From assembly GCA_045627045.1 (NCBI GenBank), contig JAZQMY010000025.1:1-64000 (forward strand): a stretch of 64,000 nucleotides of DNA, in the 5' to 3' direction. The translations under genes and the position numbers were made by a program. Numbering within the stretch: position 1 is the stretch's first letter; each line of letters opens with the position of its first letter. This stretch comes from SIG351 sp045627045. Lineage in GTDB: Bacteria > Bacillota > Clostridia > HGM11327. The notes under the pieces are model-generated. The model saw only the letters and a list, made by a program, of their open reading frames with translations, did not search any database and was not told the DNA's origin. Shown here piece after piece: positions 41,921 through 49,865 of the stretch.

Positions 41921-43699
41921 ATGATCATGGAGAAAAAGGCTGCAAATTTCATTAACGGTGCGGCAATATTGTCTGCCGCCGGAATTATTGTAAAGATTCT
42001 CGGTGCCATCTTCAGAATACCTCTCACAAACATCATCGGTCCGGAAGGTATCGGCATCTATCAGCTTGCATACCCGATGTATTCGTTTTTGCTTGTCATT
42101 TCCTCGGCAGGCTTCCCGGTAGCCATTTCAAGGCTCGTTGCTGAGGCTGTAAATGTAGGAGATTACAAGCTCGCCAAGAGGACATTCCGTCTTTCGGAAA
42201 AGCTTATGGCAATTCTCGGCGCCGCTGCAATGCTTATAATGATATTGTTTAGCTCGCTGATTGCAAAGAGCCAGGGAAACCCCGATTCACGTCCCGTGCT
42301 TCTCGCAATAGCTCCAGCAATTCTTCTCGTTTCAACGCTTGCCGCATACAGAGGTTACTTCCAGGGTCTTCAGAACATGAAGCCTACCGCACTGTCACAG
42401 ATACTTGAGCAGCTCATCAAGCTTATCGCCGGTCTCGGTCTTGCCGCTTACGCAAACAGATACGGTGCAAAGTGGGGTGCCTTCGGTGCAGTGCTCGGCG
42501 TTACGATAAGTGAATTTGCCGCTCTTGTATATATAATGGTGCTTTATCTTGCAAAAAAGAAAACGCTTGAAAAAGATATAGAGGATATGGAGTTCCGCTC
42601 TTCCAGGGTATCTTCAAAGAAGATCATCGGAAGAGTCGTAACAATAGCTATACCTGTTGCAATTGGCTCGGCCATTCTGCCTCTCGTATCAATGATAGAC
42701 CAACTTATCGTTATAAACGGTCTGAAGGGAATAATTCCAGAGATCACGAATCTGAACCTGCCTTTTGATATGGAATCGATTCGTGCTTACGCCGCAAAGC
42801 TCGGACTCGACACTGCCTCTGCCGAAATATTGCAGGGATTGAAGAGTGTCGGAGATATCAAGGAATATTTGCCTGAGCTTTACGAAAAATATATTACTTC
42901 ACTTGCAACAAGTCTTTACGGAATCATGTCCGGAACCTGCTCGCCTATCACGGCGCTTCCGCTTATTTTCTCGACTTCAATCGCCATTAGCCTTGTACCT
43001 GCGGTTTCTCAGGCAAGAGCAAGACGCAGCAGAAAAGAGGTTTGTGAAAAGGCAACAACAGGCTTCAGAATGACCTCATTCATTACCTTCCCGTGTGCGG
43101 TCGGAATATTCGTTCTCGCAGATCCGATCATCAGAACGCTTTACAGCTCTTACTCCGAATGGGAAATACTCGTTGCAGCAAGATGTCTGCGTGTGATGTC
43201 TCTTACCGTATTCGTACTTCCGCTCATACATACCGCAACCGCAATCCTTCAGGGCGTAGCAAAGCAGAATCTTCCTGTGGTCAATCTTGCAATCGGTGCC
43301 TTGATCCTCAAGTTTCCGGTCACGCTTATCTGCATAAGAATACCTTCACTCAACATTCTCGGTGCCGCAATCGGTACAGTCCTGATTTTCAGCTTTGCCG
43401 CTGCCGCAGACATACTCTTTGTGAAGCGTGCAACAAGAATGAAAATCAAGTGGATGCAGATGTTCATCAGACCACTTCTTACGAGTGCGGCGATGGGTTT
43501 GGTTGCTTTTGTGGTATATACGCTCCTGCATAAAGCGCTACATTCCGTCGTGATACCTATGGGACTTGCAATCATATGCGGCATACTCATCTATTTTGCT
43601 CTTTCACTTATTACTCACGCAATCAAAAAGAGCGATCTTGAGTTTCTGCCGAAGGGACAGGTCATTGCACGCAAACTGTCAAGATTCATTGATGACTGA
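41921..43699 (+). CDS. YabM/SpoVB-like MOP-superfamily lipid flippase
   Basis: 592 residues with about 14 membrane segments. GAIFRIPLTNIIGPEGIGIYQLAYPMY at the start (in parts) and GFPVAISRLVAEA are typical of the SpoVB/YabM/MurJ-like polysaccharide flippase group. Position before mazG, hup, rqcP, yabP and yabQ matches Bacillus yabM. Members move lipid-linked wall precursors, and SpoVB itself is needed for the spore cortex. An insert of about 60 residues after residue 265 is a little longer than in SpoVB. GGAAGGAT precedes the ATG at 41921; an ATG at 41927 is also possible. Confidence 0.87.
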   Translation: MIMEKKAANFINGAAILSAAGIIVKILGAIFRIPLTNIIGPEGIGIYQLAYPMYSFLLVISSAGFPVAISRLVAEAVNVGDYKLAKRTFRLSEKLMAILGAAAMLIMILFSSLIAKSQGNPDSRPVLLAIAPAILLVSTLAAYRGYFQGLQNMKPTALSQILEQLIKLIAGLGLAAYANRYGAKWGAFGAVLGVTISEFAALVYIMVLYLAKKKTLEKDIEDMEFRSSRVSSKKIIGRVVTIAIPVAIGSAILPLVSMIDQLIVINGLKGIIPEITNLNLPFDMESIRAYAAKLGLDTASAEILQGLKSVGDIKEYLPELYEKYITSLATSLYGIMSGTCSPITALPLIFSTSIAISLVPAVSQARARRSRKEVCEKATTGFRMTSFITFPCAVGIFVLADPIIRTLYSSYSEWEILVAARCLRVMSLTVFVLPLIHTATAILQGVAKQNLPVVNLAIGALILKFPVTLICIRIPSLNILGAAIGTVLIFSFAAAADILFVKRATRMKIKWMQMFIRPLLTSAAMGLVAFVVYTLLHKALHSVVIPMGLAIICGILIYFALSLITHAIKKSDLEFLPKGQVIARKLSRFIDD

Positions 43700-43713
43700 A
43701 AAGGAGAAAACAA

Positions 43714-45093
43714 ATGAAAAAAATAACGATCGTGCCGCTCGGTGATTCGGATATCAACGGACTTTCCGTAGGCGCATATAAATATATTTTTGAAGGTGGC
43801 ATAGCTTCAAAGCACGTTATCTGCCGCACAGACCGTCACAGCGTTGCAGAATATATGAAGTCGAATGGAATTTCATTTGAAACGCTTGACCGCTTCTACG
43901 AGGCTTCTGAGACCTTTGACGATATGTACATCCGTGTGATGGAATACTTTGAAAGCATCCTCGCTAACGGAGAGAGCATAGTATTCTGCGTGCCGGGAAT
44001 CCCGGCAAACGGCGACATCCTCGTCGGCAAAATGCTTGAAACGTTCGGGGAAGACATTGAAATCCTCGGCGGAACGGACGTTGTCTCAAGAATAACATCC
44101 AAAGCGGGAATAGTTTCCGACAAGGGAATAAGCTTAATACCTGCACACCTTCTGAACAAGAGCCTTATCAATACAAGAGTCATGAATATCATCACTGAAG
44201 TTGACAACAAATTTCTTGCTTCGGAAATCAAGCTTATGCTTCTTGATAAATATCCTGACGATACGGAAATTCTCTATATTTACGGTCACCCGGATGCAAA
44301 AATCGTCAAAACCTCCCTTTTTGACCTTGACAGACAAAAAATATTTGATTTTTCTGTGAATTTTGTAATTTACCCCCTTGACAATTTTGAGAAAAAGTTC
44401 TATGATATAGAGGCGCTTTTTGAAGTAATGAGAATTCTCAGGGGAAGACCTCCGGAATCCTATAACGGAACGTTGAAATATTCCGAAAACGGTTGCTCAT
44501 GGGACAAAGAACAGACTCACCGTTCCATCAGAGTCAACATGATTGAAGAGGCTTATGAGGTAGTTCAGGCTATCAATAATGACGATACAGACAATCTCAT
44601 AGAAGAGCTCGGAGATATGCTCCTTCAGATCGTTTTTCACGCCGAGATCGCAAGTGAGACAGGCGAATTCGATTTCAAGGATATCGTGAACGGTATTTCA
44701 GAAAAACTCCTCAGACGTCATCCTCACGTGTTCGGAGACATCACGGCAAATAACGCCGATGAAGCTCTGAAATCATGGGAGGAAATGAAAAAGCAGGAGA
44801 AGAAGGATAAAGCAGTTTCAGCATCCATTGCCGGTCTGCCAAAGGATCTGCCTTCACTCACAAAGGCCTGCAAAATTCAGAAAAAAACAGGTTCTGTCGG
44901 ATTTGATTTTGCATATTCCGAAGAAGCAAAGCAAATATTATCCGATATAACCGAAAAAGCCACAAAAGAAAATATTGGTGAGCTTCTCTTTGCGACAGCT
45001 GATGCCGCAAGACAGCTCGGATATGATCCCGATATAGAGCTTATCGAGTTCACAGACAGATTCGTTGACAGGTTCAACAAAGAAAATGCTTGA
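43714..45093 (+). CDS. mazG: MazG-type nucleotide pyrophosphohydrolase with degenerate methylase domain (YabN-like)
   Basis: 459 residues. The N-terminal half (about 1-220) has the tetrapyrrole-methylase layout, ITIVPLGDSDINGLSVGAY to CVPGIPANGDILV, as in Bacillus YabN. The C-terminal half (about 240-455) is MazG: WDKEQTHRSIRVNMIEEAYEV, then EELGDMLLQIVFHAEIA, both carrying the metal-binding acidic residues. MazG hydrolyses noncanonical or stress-related NTPs. The usual CPWD is CSWD. It lies 14 bases after the flippase gene. Confidence 0.92.
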   Translation: MKKITIVPLGDSDINGLSVGAYKYIFEGGIASKHVICRTDRHSVAEYMKSNGISFETLDRFYEASETFDDMYIRVMEYFESILANGESIVFCVPGIPANGDILVGKMLETFGEDIEILGGTDVVSRITSKAGIVSDKGISLIPAHLLNKSLINTRVMNIITEVDNKFLASEIKLMLLDKYPDDTEILYIYGHPDAKIVKTSLFDLDRQKIFDFSVNFVIYPLDNFEKKFYDIEALFEVMRILRGRPPESYNGTLKYSENGCSWDKEQTHRSIRVNMIEEAYEVVQAINNDDTDNLIEELGDMLLQIVFHAEIASETGEFDFKDIVNGISEKLLRRHPHVFGDITANNADEALKSWEEMKKQEKKDKAVSASIAGLPKDLPSLTKACKIQKKTGSVGFDFAYSEEAKQILSDITEKATKENIGELLFATADAARQLGYDPDIELIEFTDRFVDRFNKENA

Positions 45094-45165
45094 TCGCCGT
45101 ATTTGATTTTTCAATCGGCATAAATAATTAATTCTAATATTATACATTTCAAAGGAGAAAGAATA

Positions 45166-45444
45166 ATGAATAAAAACAGTTTGATCGTGGAAGTAGCAGA
45201 CAGAACTAATATTTCCAAAAAGCAGTCAAAAGAAATAGTAGAAGCAGTTTTCGATGCTATGGCAGATGCTCTTAAGAGCGGTGATAACGTTCAGATCGTA
45301 GGTTTCGGTAATTTCAAGGTTAAGGAGCGTCAGGAAAGAAAGGGTGTAAGCCTCCAGTCAAAGGATACAATCACATTCCCGCCGTGCAAAGTTGTTTCTT
45401 TTAAGATCGGCAAGACACTTCGTGACACACTCAACGAAGACTGA
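45166..45444 (+). CDS. hup: HU-family DNA-binding protein
   Basis: 92 residues. IVEAVFDAMADALKSGDNVQIVGFGNFKVKERQER (read in parts) and PPCKVVSFKIGKTL are the HU signature and tail. It bends and compacts DNA as a dimer. The arm proline is present in the FPPCKV stretch. AAAGGAGAAAG precedes the ATG, and a strong terminator follows. HU between mazG and rqcP is the normal arrangement in many Clostridia. Confidence 0.96.
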   Translation: MNKNSLIVEVADRTNISKKQSKEIVEAVFDAMADALKSGDNVQIVGFGNFKVKERQERKGVSLQSKDTITFPPCKVVSFKIGKTLRDTLNED

Positions 45445-45460
45445 TCATTACAGATTTCGG

Positions 45461-45492
45461 GCTGCTGGGCAAATTGCTTCAGCAGCTTTTTT
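45461..45492 (+). terminator. terminator of hup
   Basis: GCTGCTG (45461-45467) pairs with CAGCAGC (45480-45486), followed by TTTTTT. Confidence 0.85.
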
Positions 45493-45510
45493 CATAATGC
45501 GGAGGTAAAA

Positions 45511-45750
45511 ATGAGACTTGACAAATATCTCAAAGTCACAAGGATCATAAAAAGAAGACCTGTTGCAAACGAAGCGTGTGATAACGGAAGAGTATCCATC
45601 AACGGAAGAGTTGCAAAGGCTTCAGCAGAGGTTAAGCCCGGTGACATAATAGAAATAAATTTCGGTGATTCTCCGAAAAAGTATGAGGTAATTGACGTAA
45701 AGGAAACAGTCGGCAAAAACGGAGCTGTGGATTTATACAGAATTCTTTGA
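45511..45750 (+). CDS. rqcP: RqcP (YabO), S4-domain ribosome quality-control factor
   Basis: 79 residues, almost entirely an S4 RNA-binding domain: MRLDKYLKVTRIIKRRPVANE (in two parts), NGRVSINGRVAKAS and VKPGDIIEINFG. In Bacillus RqcP holds the P-site tRNA while RqcH adds alanine tails to stalled chains on 50S subunits. GCGGAGG precedes the ATG. Placement next to yabP and yabQ supports orthology with yabO. Confidence 0.93.
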   Translation: MRLDKYLKVTRIIKRRPVANEACDNGRVSINGRVAKASAEVKPGDIIEINFGDSPKKYEVIDVKETVGKNGAVDLYRIL

Positions 45751-45770
45751 TCACGGTTCTTTTTTGTCAT

Positions 45771-45813
45771 CCTTCCGAATATATTATCAGTGAAATCTGA
45801 CATTGACGGAAGG
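45771..45813 (+). promoter_or_regulatory. inverted repeat that covers the yabP ribosome-binding site
   Basis: CCTTCCG (45771-45777) is the exact complement of CGGAAGG (45807-45813), which includes the GGAAGG ribosome site of yabP. If both are on one RNA, the site would be hidden in a 7-bp stem. Confidence 0.4.
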
Positions 45814-45821
45814 TAACAAAT

Positions 45822-46124
45822 ATGGAATATACAGGTCTTGAAGAAAACACACAAAAGAAAAGCTTTTCAGAACACACCCTGAAGCTTGAAAACAGAAAAA
45901 CTATGTCCGTGACTGGCGTTACAGACGTTGACGGCTTTGACGAGCACACGATCGTCCTTGCAACCTCTTACGGCATGATGACAATAGAGGGAAGCTCACT
46001 GCATATAAGCAAGCTGAATGTCGAGGAAGGTTTTCTTTCCGTTGACGGAGCAGTAAGCTCCATCCGGTATTCCGATGCGGATATGACGGAAAAGGGAGGA
46101 ATTCTTTCGAGGCTGTTCCGATGA
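45822..46124 (+). CDS. yabP: sporulation protein YabP
   Basis: 100 residues. HTLKLENRKTMSVTGVTDVDGFDEH (in parts) and GMMTIEGSSLHISKLNVEEG match the YabP family, shared with YqfC. The protein is small and beta-rich with no membrane helix until the final ILSRLFR. YabP is made in the mother cell in Bacillus and acts with YabQ. The stop overlaps the yabQ start by four bases (ATGA). Confidence 0.92.
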   Translation: MEYTGLEENTQKKSFSEHTLKLENRKTMSVTGVTDVDGFDEHTIVLATSYGMMTIEGSSLHISKLNVEEGFLSVDGAVSSIRYSDADMTEKGGILSRLFR

Positions 46125-46492
46125 AGGATATTGAAATTCCCGATCTCGAAAAGCGTTTCGGCTTCAGAAGCATAGGCTCACAGGCGCTTCAGTTCGGAGT
46201 CAGCCTTCTTTTCGGTGCAGTTGTGATCCTGATTTACACAGGGTACACGTGGCTCTTCAGGAGGTTCTTCAGAAACCGTCTGAAAAGCCGTATAATCCTG
46301 TTTTTTGCCGACATATCATTCTGGCTGATTGCTTCTGTATTCGCGTTCATGATGTATTACAGGCTCGACGGAGCCGATATAAGGCCATATTGTTTTATAT
46401 GGATTTTCACAGGTATGGCTGCGGCATATAACATAAAGCTCTTTATTCTTAAAAAAAGGAGAAAAGAGCCTCAAAAAAATGAAAATGAGTAA
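46121..46492 (+). CDS. yabQ: sporulation protein YabQ
   Basis: 123 residues, three or four membrane segments: LQFGVSLLFGAVVILIYTG, IILFFADISFWLIASVFAF and YCFIWIFTGMAAAYNIKLF, with a basic tail. This pattern and the operon position identify YabQ, required for cortex formation in Bacillus. The N-terminal 20 residues are charged and extend slightly beyond the usual start. The normal next gene, divIC, is missing; an unrelated minus-strand regulator follows. Confidence 0.88.
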   Translation: MKDIEIPDLEKRFGFRSIGSQALQFGVSLLFGAVVILIYTGYTWLFRRFFRNRLKSRIILFFADISFWLIASVFAFMMYYRLDGADIRPYCFIWIFTGMAAAYNIKLFILKKRRKEPQKNENE

Positions 46493-46495
46493 GAA

Positions 46496-46537
46496 AAATA
46501 TCCGGCAGAGCAGTGCTTTGTCGGATATTTGTTTTTA
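46496..46537 (+). terminator. terminator of yabPQ
   Basis: AAATATCCG (46496-46504) pairs with CGGATATTT (46522-46530), followed by GTTTTTA; the loop can pair further. Confidence 0.75.
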
Positions 46538-46553
46538 GTGCTGACTTTCATTA

Positions 46554-47285
46554 TTACAGATAAAGTACCTTTTGCCCCTGCTCATACGCTTCCATAATGG
46601 TCTTCATAGCTTCTCTGGCTTTTGCCTCTTCGTTTGAAGGGTATTGAGCGATACTCCCGCCATGTCTGCCCGGAGCAAAAATCTGCCAATTTCCGTTTCC
46701 GAGTCTTCTTAAATTATAAATACCCTCAAAACCGACTGATGTTTCACCGTATGGGGAAACAACCATAAGCACATTGTGCCTGTTTGAGGTTTTATTGTGG
46801 GGCGATCCGGATGGATCACCGTCATCGTCTCTTGAGAGCAGATCCTCAAGCATTTCGGAAACATCTTCTACCTTCTCAGACAACTCATCAAAATCTATTC
46901 CATCAATAGCGTTTTCAACTACATCATCAACTGTATAAATAACGCATTTAATTTCATTTATTTGAGATAAAAGCTCACTGAGCCTGCTGTCAAGTGCTTC
47001 CGATACAGCCTTCTGAACTATTTCCGGCAATATTTCTTTTATTGTGTCTATGATTGCTTCTTTTTGGGTATCATTTCGGCAATTCTCATTTTCGCACTCG
47101 AACAAGTCCGCAATGTTTACGTTCAAAGCCTTTGCTATTGCAGGGATGAGGCTTATATCGGGAGATGAGACCTCCGATTCCCACTTTGAGACGGATTGGT
47201 TGCTCACTCCAACGATCTGCCCTAATTGTTCCTGCGTCAGATTCATTTGTTTTCTTGATGCTGCTATTTGTTTTCCTATGCTCAT
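46554..47285 (-). CDS. XRE-family transcription regulator with coiled-coil middle
   Basis: 243 residues. The helix-turn-helix (about 5-58) is RKQMNLTQEQLGQIVGVS then NQSVSKWESEVSSPDI. Residues about 68-150 are acidic and heptad-like, probably a coiled coil for oligomer formation. The C-terminal domain (about 170-243) reads VVSPYGETSVGFEGIYNLRR and SIAQYPSNEEAKAREAMKTI, a small alpha-beta fold I do not recognise. GGAGG (plus-strand CCTCC at about 47291) lies before the ATG. It is a single-gene unit; its target is unknown. Confidence 0.82.
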   Translation of the reverse strand: MSIGKQIAASRKQMNLTQEQLGQIVGVSNQSVSKWESEVSSPDISLIPAIAKALNVNIADLFECENENCRNDTQKEAIIDTIKEILPEIVQKAVSEALDSRLSELLSQINEIKCVIYTVDDVVENAIDGIDFDELSEKVEDVSEMLEDLLSRDDDGDPSGSPHNKTSNRHNVLMVVSPYGETSVGFEGIYNLRRLGNGNWQIFAPGRHGGSIAQYPSNEEAKAREAMKTIMEAYEQGQKVLYL

Positions 47286-47307
47286 ATCAAACCTCCGTTT
47301 TTCTTCT

Positions 47308-47336
47308 ATTATACCATACTAAATTTGATAATTAAA
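47308..47336 (-). promoter_or_regulatory. extended -10 promoter of the XRE regulator gene
   Basis: Minus strand TGG-TATAAT (TATAAT at 47313-47308) with a poor -35 (TTTAAT) 17 bases upstream. Confidence 0.55.
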
Positions 47337-47456
47337 TATATCAGATGGAGAATCTGAAGTTATTATTTTCTTTTTTCGGATAGGAAATATATCAGCAAAA
47401 AAACATTTACGGATCATAATTATCCAAAAAGTTGGAAAATAAGAAAAAAACAGATA

Positions 47457-47500
47457 AAAGTCCATATCAACTCAAAGCATCGAGCGGTATGGACTTTTTA
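47457..47500 (-). terminator. terminator of the large minus-strand operon
   Basis: On the minus strand AAAAGTCCATA pairs perfectly with TATGGACTTTT (47498-47488 with 47467-47457). It follows the NapH-like gene. The adjoining stretch to 47336 shows no gene. Confidence 0.75.
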
Positions 47501-47507
47501 TAAACAA

Positions 47508-48326
47508 TTACAATGCCTTCTTAGGGCAAGCCTTCACACACTCCATGCACATAATGCATTCGGTCGCATTCTTTCTTTTTGCCGAGTTATCCGTAACATC
47601 AACATCCATAGGGCAGACTCTCTTGCATTTTCCGCATCCTACGCATTTTTCCTTGTCGCATCTGACCTTCAGAAGAGAAAATCTGCTCATCGGCTTGAGA
47701 AAAACAGTTATAGGACACAGATATTTGCAGAAAGCTCTGTTGTCCTTCATTGCATAAGCAAGGATGATTCCGGAAGCATAGTAGAGAACATTTCCTATGA
47801 TGAACGCATAAAACATTATTCTTTCAAGCTTTCCGACGTTGAAAAGGAAGAGCGCCCCGACAAACGCCAACGATACCGCAAACGTCACCAAACGCATCCA
47901 GCCGAGCTTTTTGCGTGGCTTCTGTGGAATTTTATACGGAAGAAAATCGAGCACCATAGCCGTCCAGCAGGCGTATCCGCACCAGCCTCTTCCGAAAATC
48001 AGCGGGCCGAATATTTTAGCGACGGCATAATGGATCGTTGCCGCTTCGAATACTCCCGTGAACAGGTAATACCAGAAGCCCTCTATCTGCATATTTTCAT
48101 TACATATCAGCCCGAGATAAACAAGCATATACGTTCCGACAAGAAGCTGAACCACACGCCTTGCATACTTTTTATTCTTTATAAAAAGCACAAGTCCGAG
48201 CGTAATCGATGATCCGATATACGAGAAATTGAAAAGATAGAACAGATTGTCCTTCGTCAACCAAAGGGAAAACCCAACTGCCTCAAAAAGAAGCCATATC
48301 AGAATCGGAATTATATATTTCTTCAT
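47508..48326 (-). CDS. NapH/RnfD-like 4Fe-4S membrane protein
   Basis: 272 residues. Five or six hydrophobic segments are followed by two ferredoxin motifs near the C-terminus: CVGCGKCKRVCP and CIMCMECVKACP, each binding a 4Fe-4S cluster. An earlier GRGWCGYACW and FCKYLCPI also match the Fer4_5 (NapH/CcoG) family. It should pass electrons at the cytoplasmic face of the membrane; the partner is unknown. The start is uncertain: ATG 48326 clears the end of rpe, while 48359 would overlap it. It looks like a late addition to the end of the yicC-to-rpe operon. Confidence 0.85.
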   Translation of the reverse strand: MKKYIIPILIWLLFEAVGFSLWLTKDNLFYLFNFSYIGSSITLGLVLFIKNKKYARRVVQLLVGTYMLVYLGLICNENMQIEGFWYYLFTGVFEAATIHYAVAKIFGPLIFGRGWCGYACWTAMVLDFLPYKIPQKPRKKLGWMRLVTFAVSLAFVGALFLFNVGKLERIMFYAFIIGNVLYYASGIILAYAMKDNRAFCKYLCPITVFLKPMSRFSLLKVRCDKEKCVGCGKCKRVCPMDVDVTDNSAKRKNATECIMCMECVKACPKKAL

Positions 48327-48339
48327 CCGTCTTTGTCGA

Positions 48340-48996
48340 TCAGCCTTCAGAAATCTCAATAAGGTCGTTTATTGCTTTCTCTCTGTCTTCTTTTCCGAAT
48401 ACGGCAGTTCCTGCAACAGCTATATCACAGCCTGCATCTGCAACTGATTTTACGGTCGATGCATTTACTCCGCCGTCAATCTGAACAAGAGTTTCAAGTC
48501 CGCGTTCGCTTATGATCTTCTTTGCTTCCTTTACCTTGTCGAGTGACTCCGGCATGAATTTCTGACCGCCGAATCCAGGCTCAACACTCATGATGAGGAG
48601 CATATCTATCATATCAAGATACTTTGCTATTGCCGAAACAGGCGTTTTGGGTTTGATGGAAAGCGCAACCATAACGTTCTTTGATCTGATATAGTCGATC
48701 ACCTTTTCCGGCTCTTCGACCGCCTCAAAGTGGAACGTAATGCTGTCGGCACCTGTCGCAACAAATTCATCAATGTATTTCATAGGGTCGCTTATCATAA
48801 GATGAACATCAAAAAACAGCTCTGAATAAGGTCTGATCTGTTTGATTACGGAAGGCCCGAATGATATGTTCGGAACGAAATGTCCGTCCATTACATCAAG
48901 GTGAAGCATACTTGCTTCTGTATTGTTCAGTGATACAACTTCGCTCTTCAATGAAGTAAAATCTGCCGCAAGGAGCGACGGAGCAATCTTTATCAT
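48340..48996 (-). CDS. rpe: ribulose-phosphate 3-epimerase
   Basis: 218 residues, TIM barrel. KIAPSLLAADFTSLKSE, LDVMDGHFVPNISFG, MSVEPGFGGQKFM and QIDGGVN are the family signatures, with metal-binding His and Asp present. It interconverts ribulose and xylulose 5-phosphate. It overlaps the rsgA stop by four bases and keeps the Bacillus rsgA-rpe order; thiN, which follows in Bacillus, is absent. Confidence 0.96.
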   Translation of the reverse strand: MIKIAPSLLAADFTSLKSEVVSLNNTEASMLHLDVMDGHFVPNISFGPSVIKQIRPYSELFFDVHLMISDPMKYIDEFVATGADSITFHFEAVEEPEKVIDYIRSKNVMVALSIKPKTPVSAIAKYLDMIDMLLIMSVEPGFGGQKFMPESLDKVKEAKKIISERGLETLVQIDGGVNASTVKSVADAGCDIAVAGTAVFGKEDREKAINDLIEISEG

Positions 48997-49865
48997 TTGT
49001 AATTTACCTTTCTTGATAATATTTCTTCTTTGATTTTTATGTAGTTTTTATATCTTGTCTTTGATATCTCTGAATTATTCACTGCTTCTTTTATAGCGCA
49101 ATTCGGTTCATGCGTATGAGTACAGGAATTGAATGCACACTGCTTCTGATATTTTCTGAATTCGGGATAGCAGGCACAAAGAGCTTCTACATCAGGCACT
49201 TCCGTATCATACTTTGAAAATCCGGGAGTATCCATAACGTACTTTCCCGGCGCGACCTCGCACAGCTCAACATGGCGTGTGGTGTGCTTTCCTCGCTCAA
49301 GCTTTTCCGATAGTTCTCCGATTTCAATGTTCTTTTCCGGAAGAAGCATCTGAAGAAGAGAAGACTTGCCGACTCCCGACTGTCCCGCAAAGGAAGTCAC
49401 GCCTTCCTTGAGATAGTCTGTAAGGCTCCTTATTCCGTCCGGAGAGGTGCAATTTGTTTCTATCACGTCCAATCCGGTTGCAAAAAGGTGCGCTCTGAGC
49501 ATTGAAACAGAGTCTTTGTCAGCCACATCGCATTTATTGATAATCACGAACGGCACAATTCCCATGGAAAATGCCGTTACGGTAAGCTTATCAAGCATAA
49601 ATGTATCAGCCTGCGGCAGACCGGCAGAAAGAACTATTCCCAAATAGTCAATATTTGCAACCGGCGGTCTTATCAGAATATTCTTTCTTGAAAGGATTTC
49701 CGTAATAAAACCCGTTTCATCCGTTACAACGTTATCTCCGACGCAGGGAATGAGCTTTTCCTTCCTGAAAAGACCTCTTGCTTTACAATTAACGGTTTGG
49801 GTGCCGTCAGTCACAGTATAAATGCCTCCGACACCCTTGATTATTTTTCCATTTAACATTGTCAT
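48993..49865 (-). CDS. rsgA: ribosome small subunit-dependent GTPase A
   Basis: About 290 residues. The OB fold (about 1-65) comes first, then a circularly permuted GTPase in the order NKCD, GQSGVGKSSLLQ, DTPGFSK, and a zinc domain with CAFNSCTHTHEPNC. RsgA helps mature 30S subunits. The ATG at 49865 overlaps the prkC stop as TGATG; ATG 49859 is an alternative. Linkage with prkC and prpC is conserved, and in Bacillus the protein is a PrkC target. Confidence 0.96.
   Translation of the reverse strand: MTMLNGKIIKGVGGIYTVTDGTQTVNCKARGLFRKEKLIPCVGDNVVTDETGFITEILSRKNILIRPPVANIDYLGIVLSAGLPQADTFMLDKLTVTAFSMGIVPFVIINKCDVADKDSVSMLRAHLFATGLDVIETNCTSPDGIRSLTDYLKEGVTSFAGQSGVGKSSLLQMLLPEKNIEIGELSEKLERGKHTTRHVELCEVAPGKYVMDTPGFSKYDTEVPDVEALCACYPEFRKYQKQCAFNSCTHTHEPNCAIKEAVNNSEISKTRYKNYIKIKEEILSRKVNYK

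Noticed and set aside
43093..43533. A 146-codon plus-strand frame within the flippase gene
   Set aside because: It overlaps a well-conserved membrane protein in another frame and has no ribosome site.
45166..45444. HU gene as an insertion between mazG and rqcP
   Set aside because: This order is common in Clostridia, so it is not unusual.
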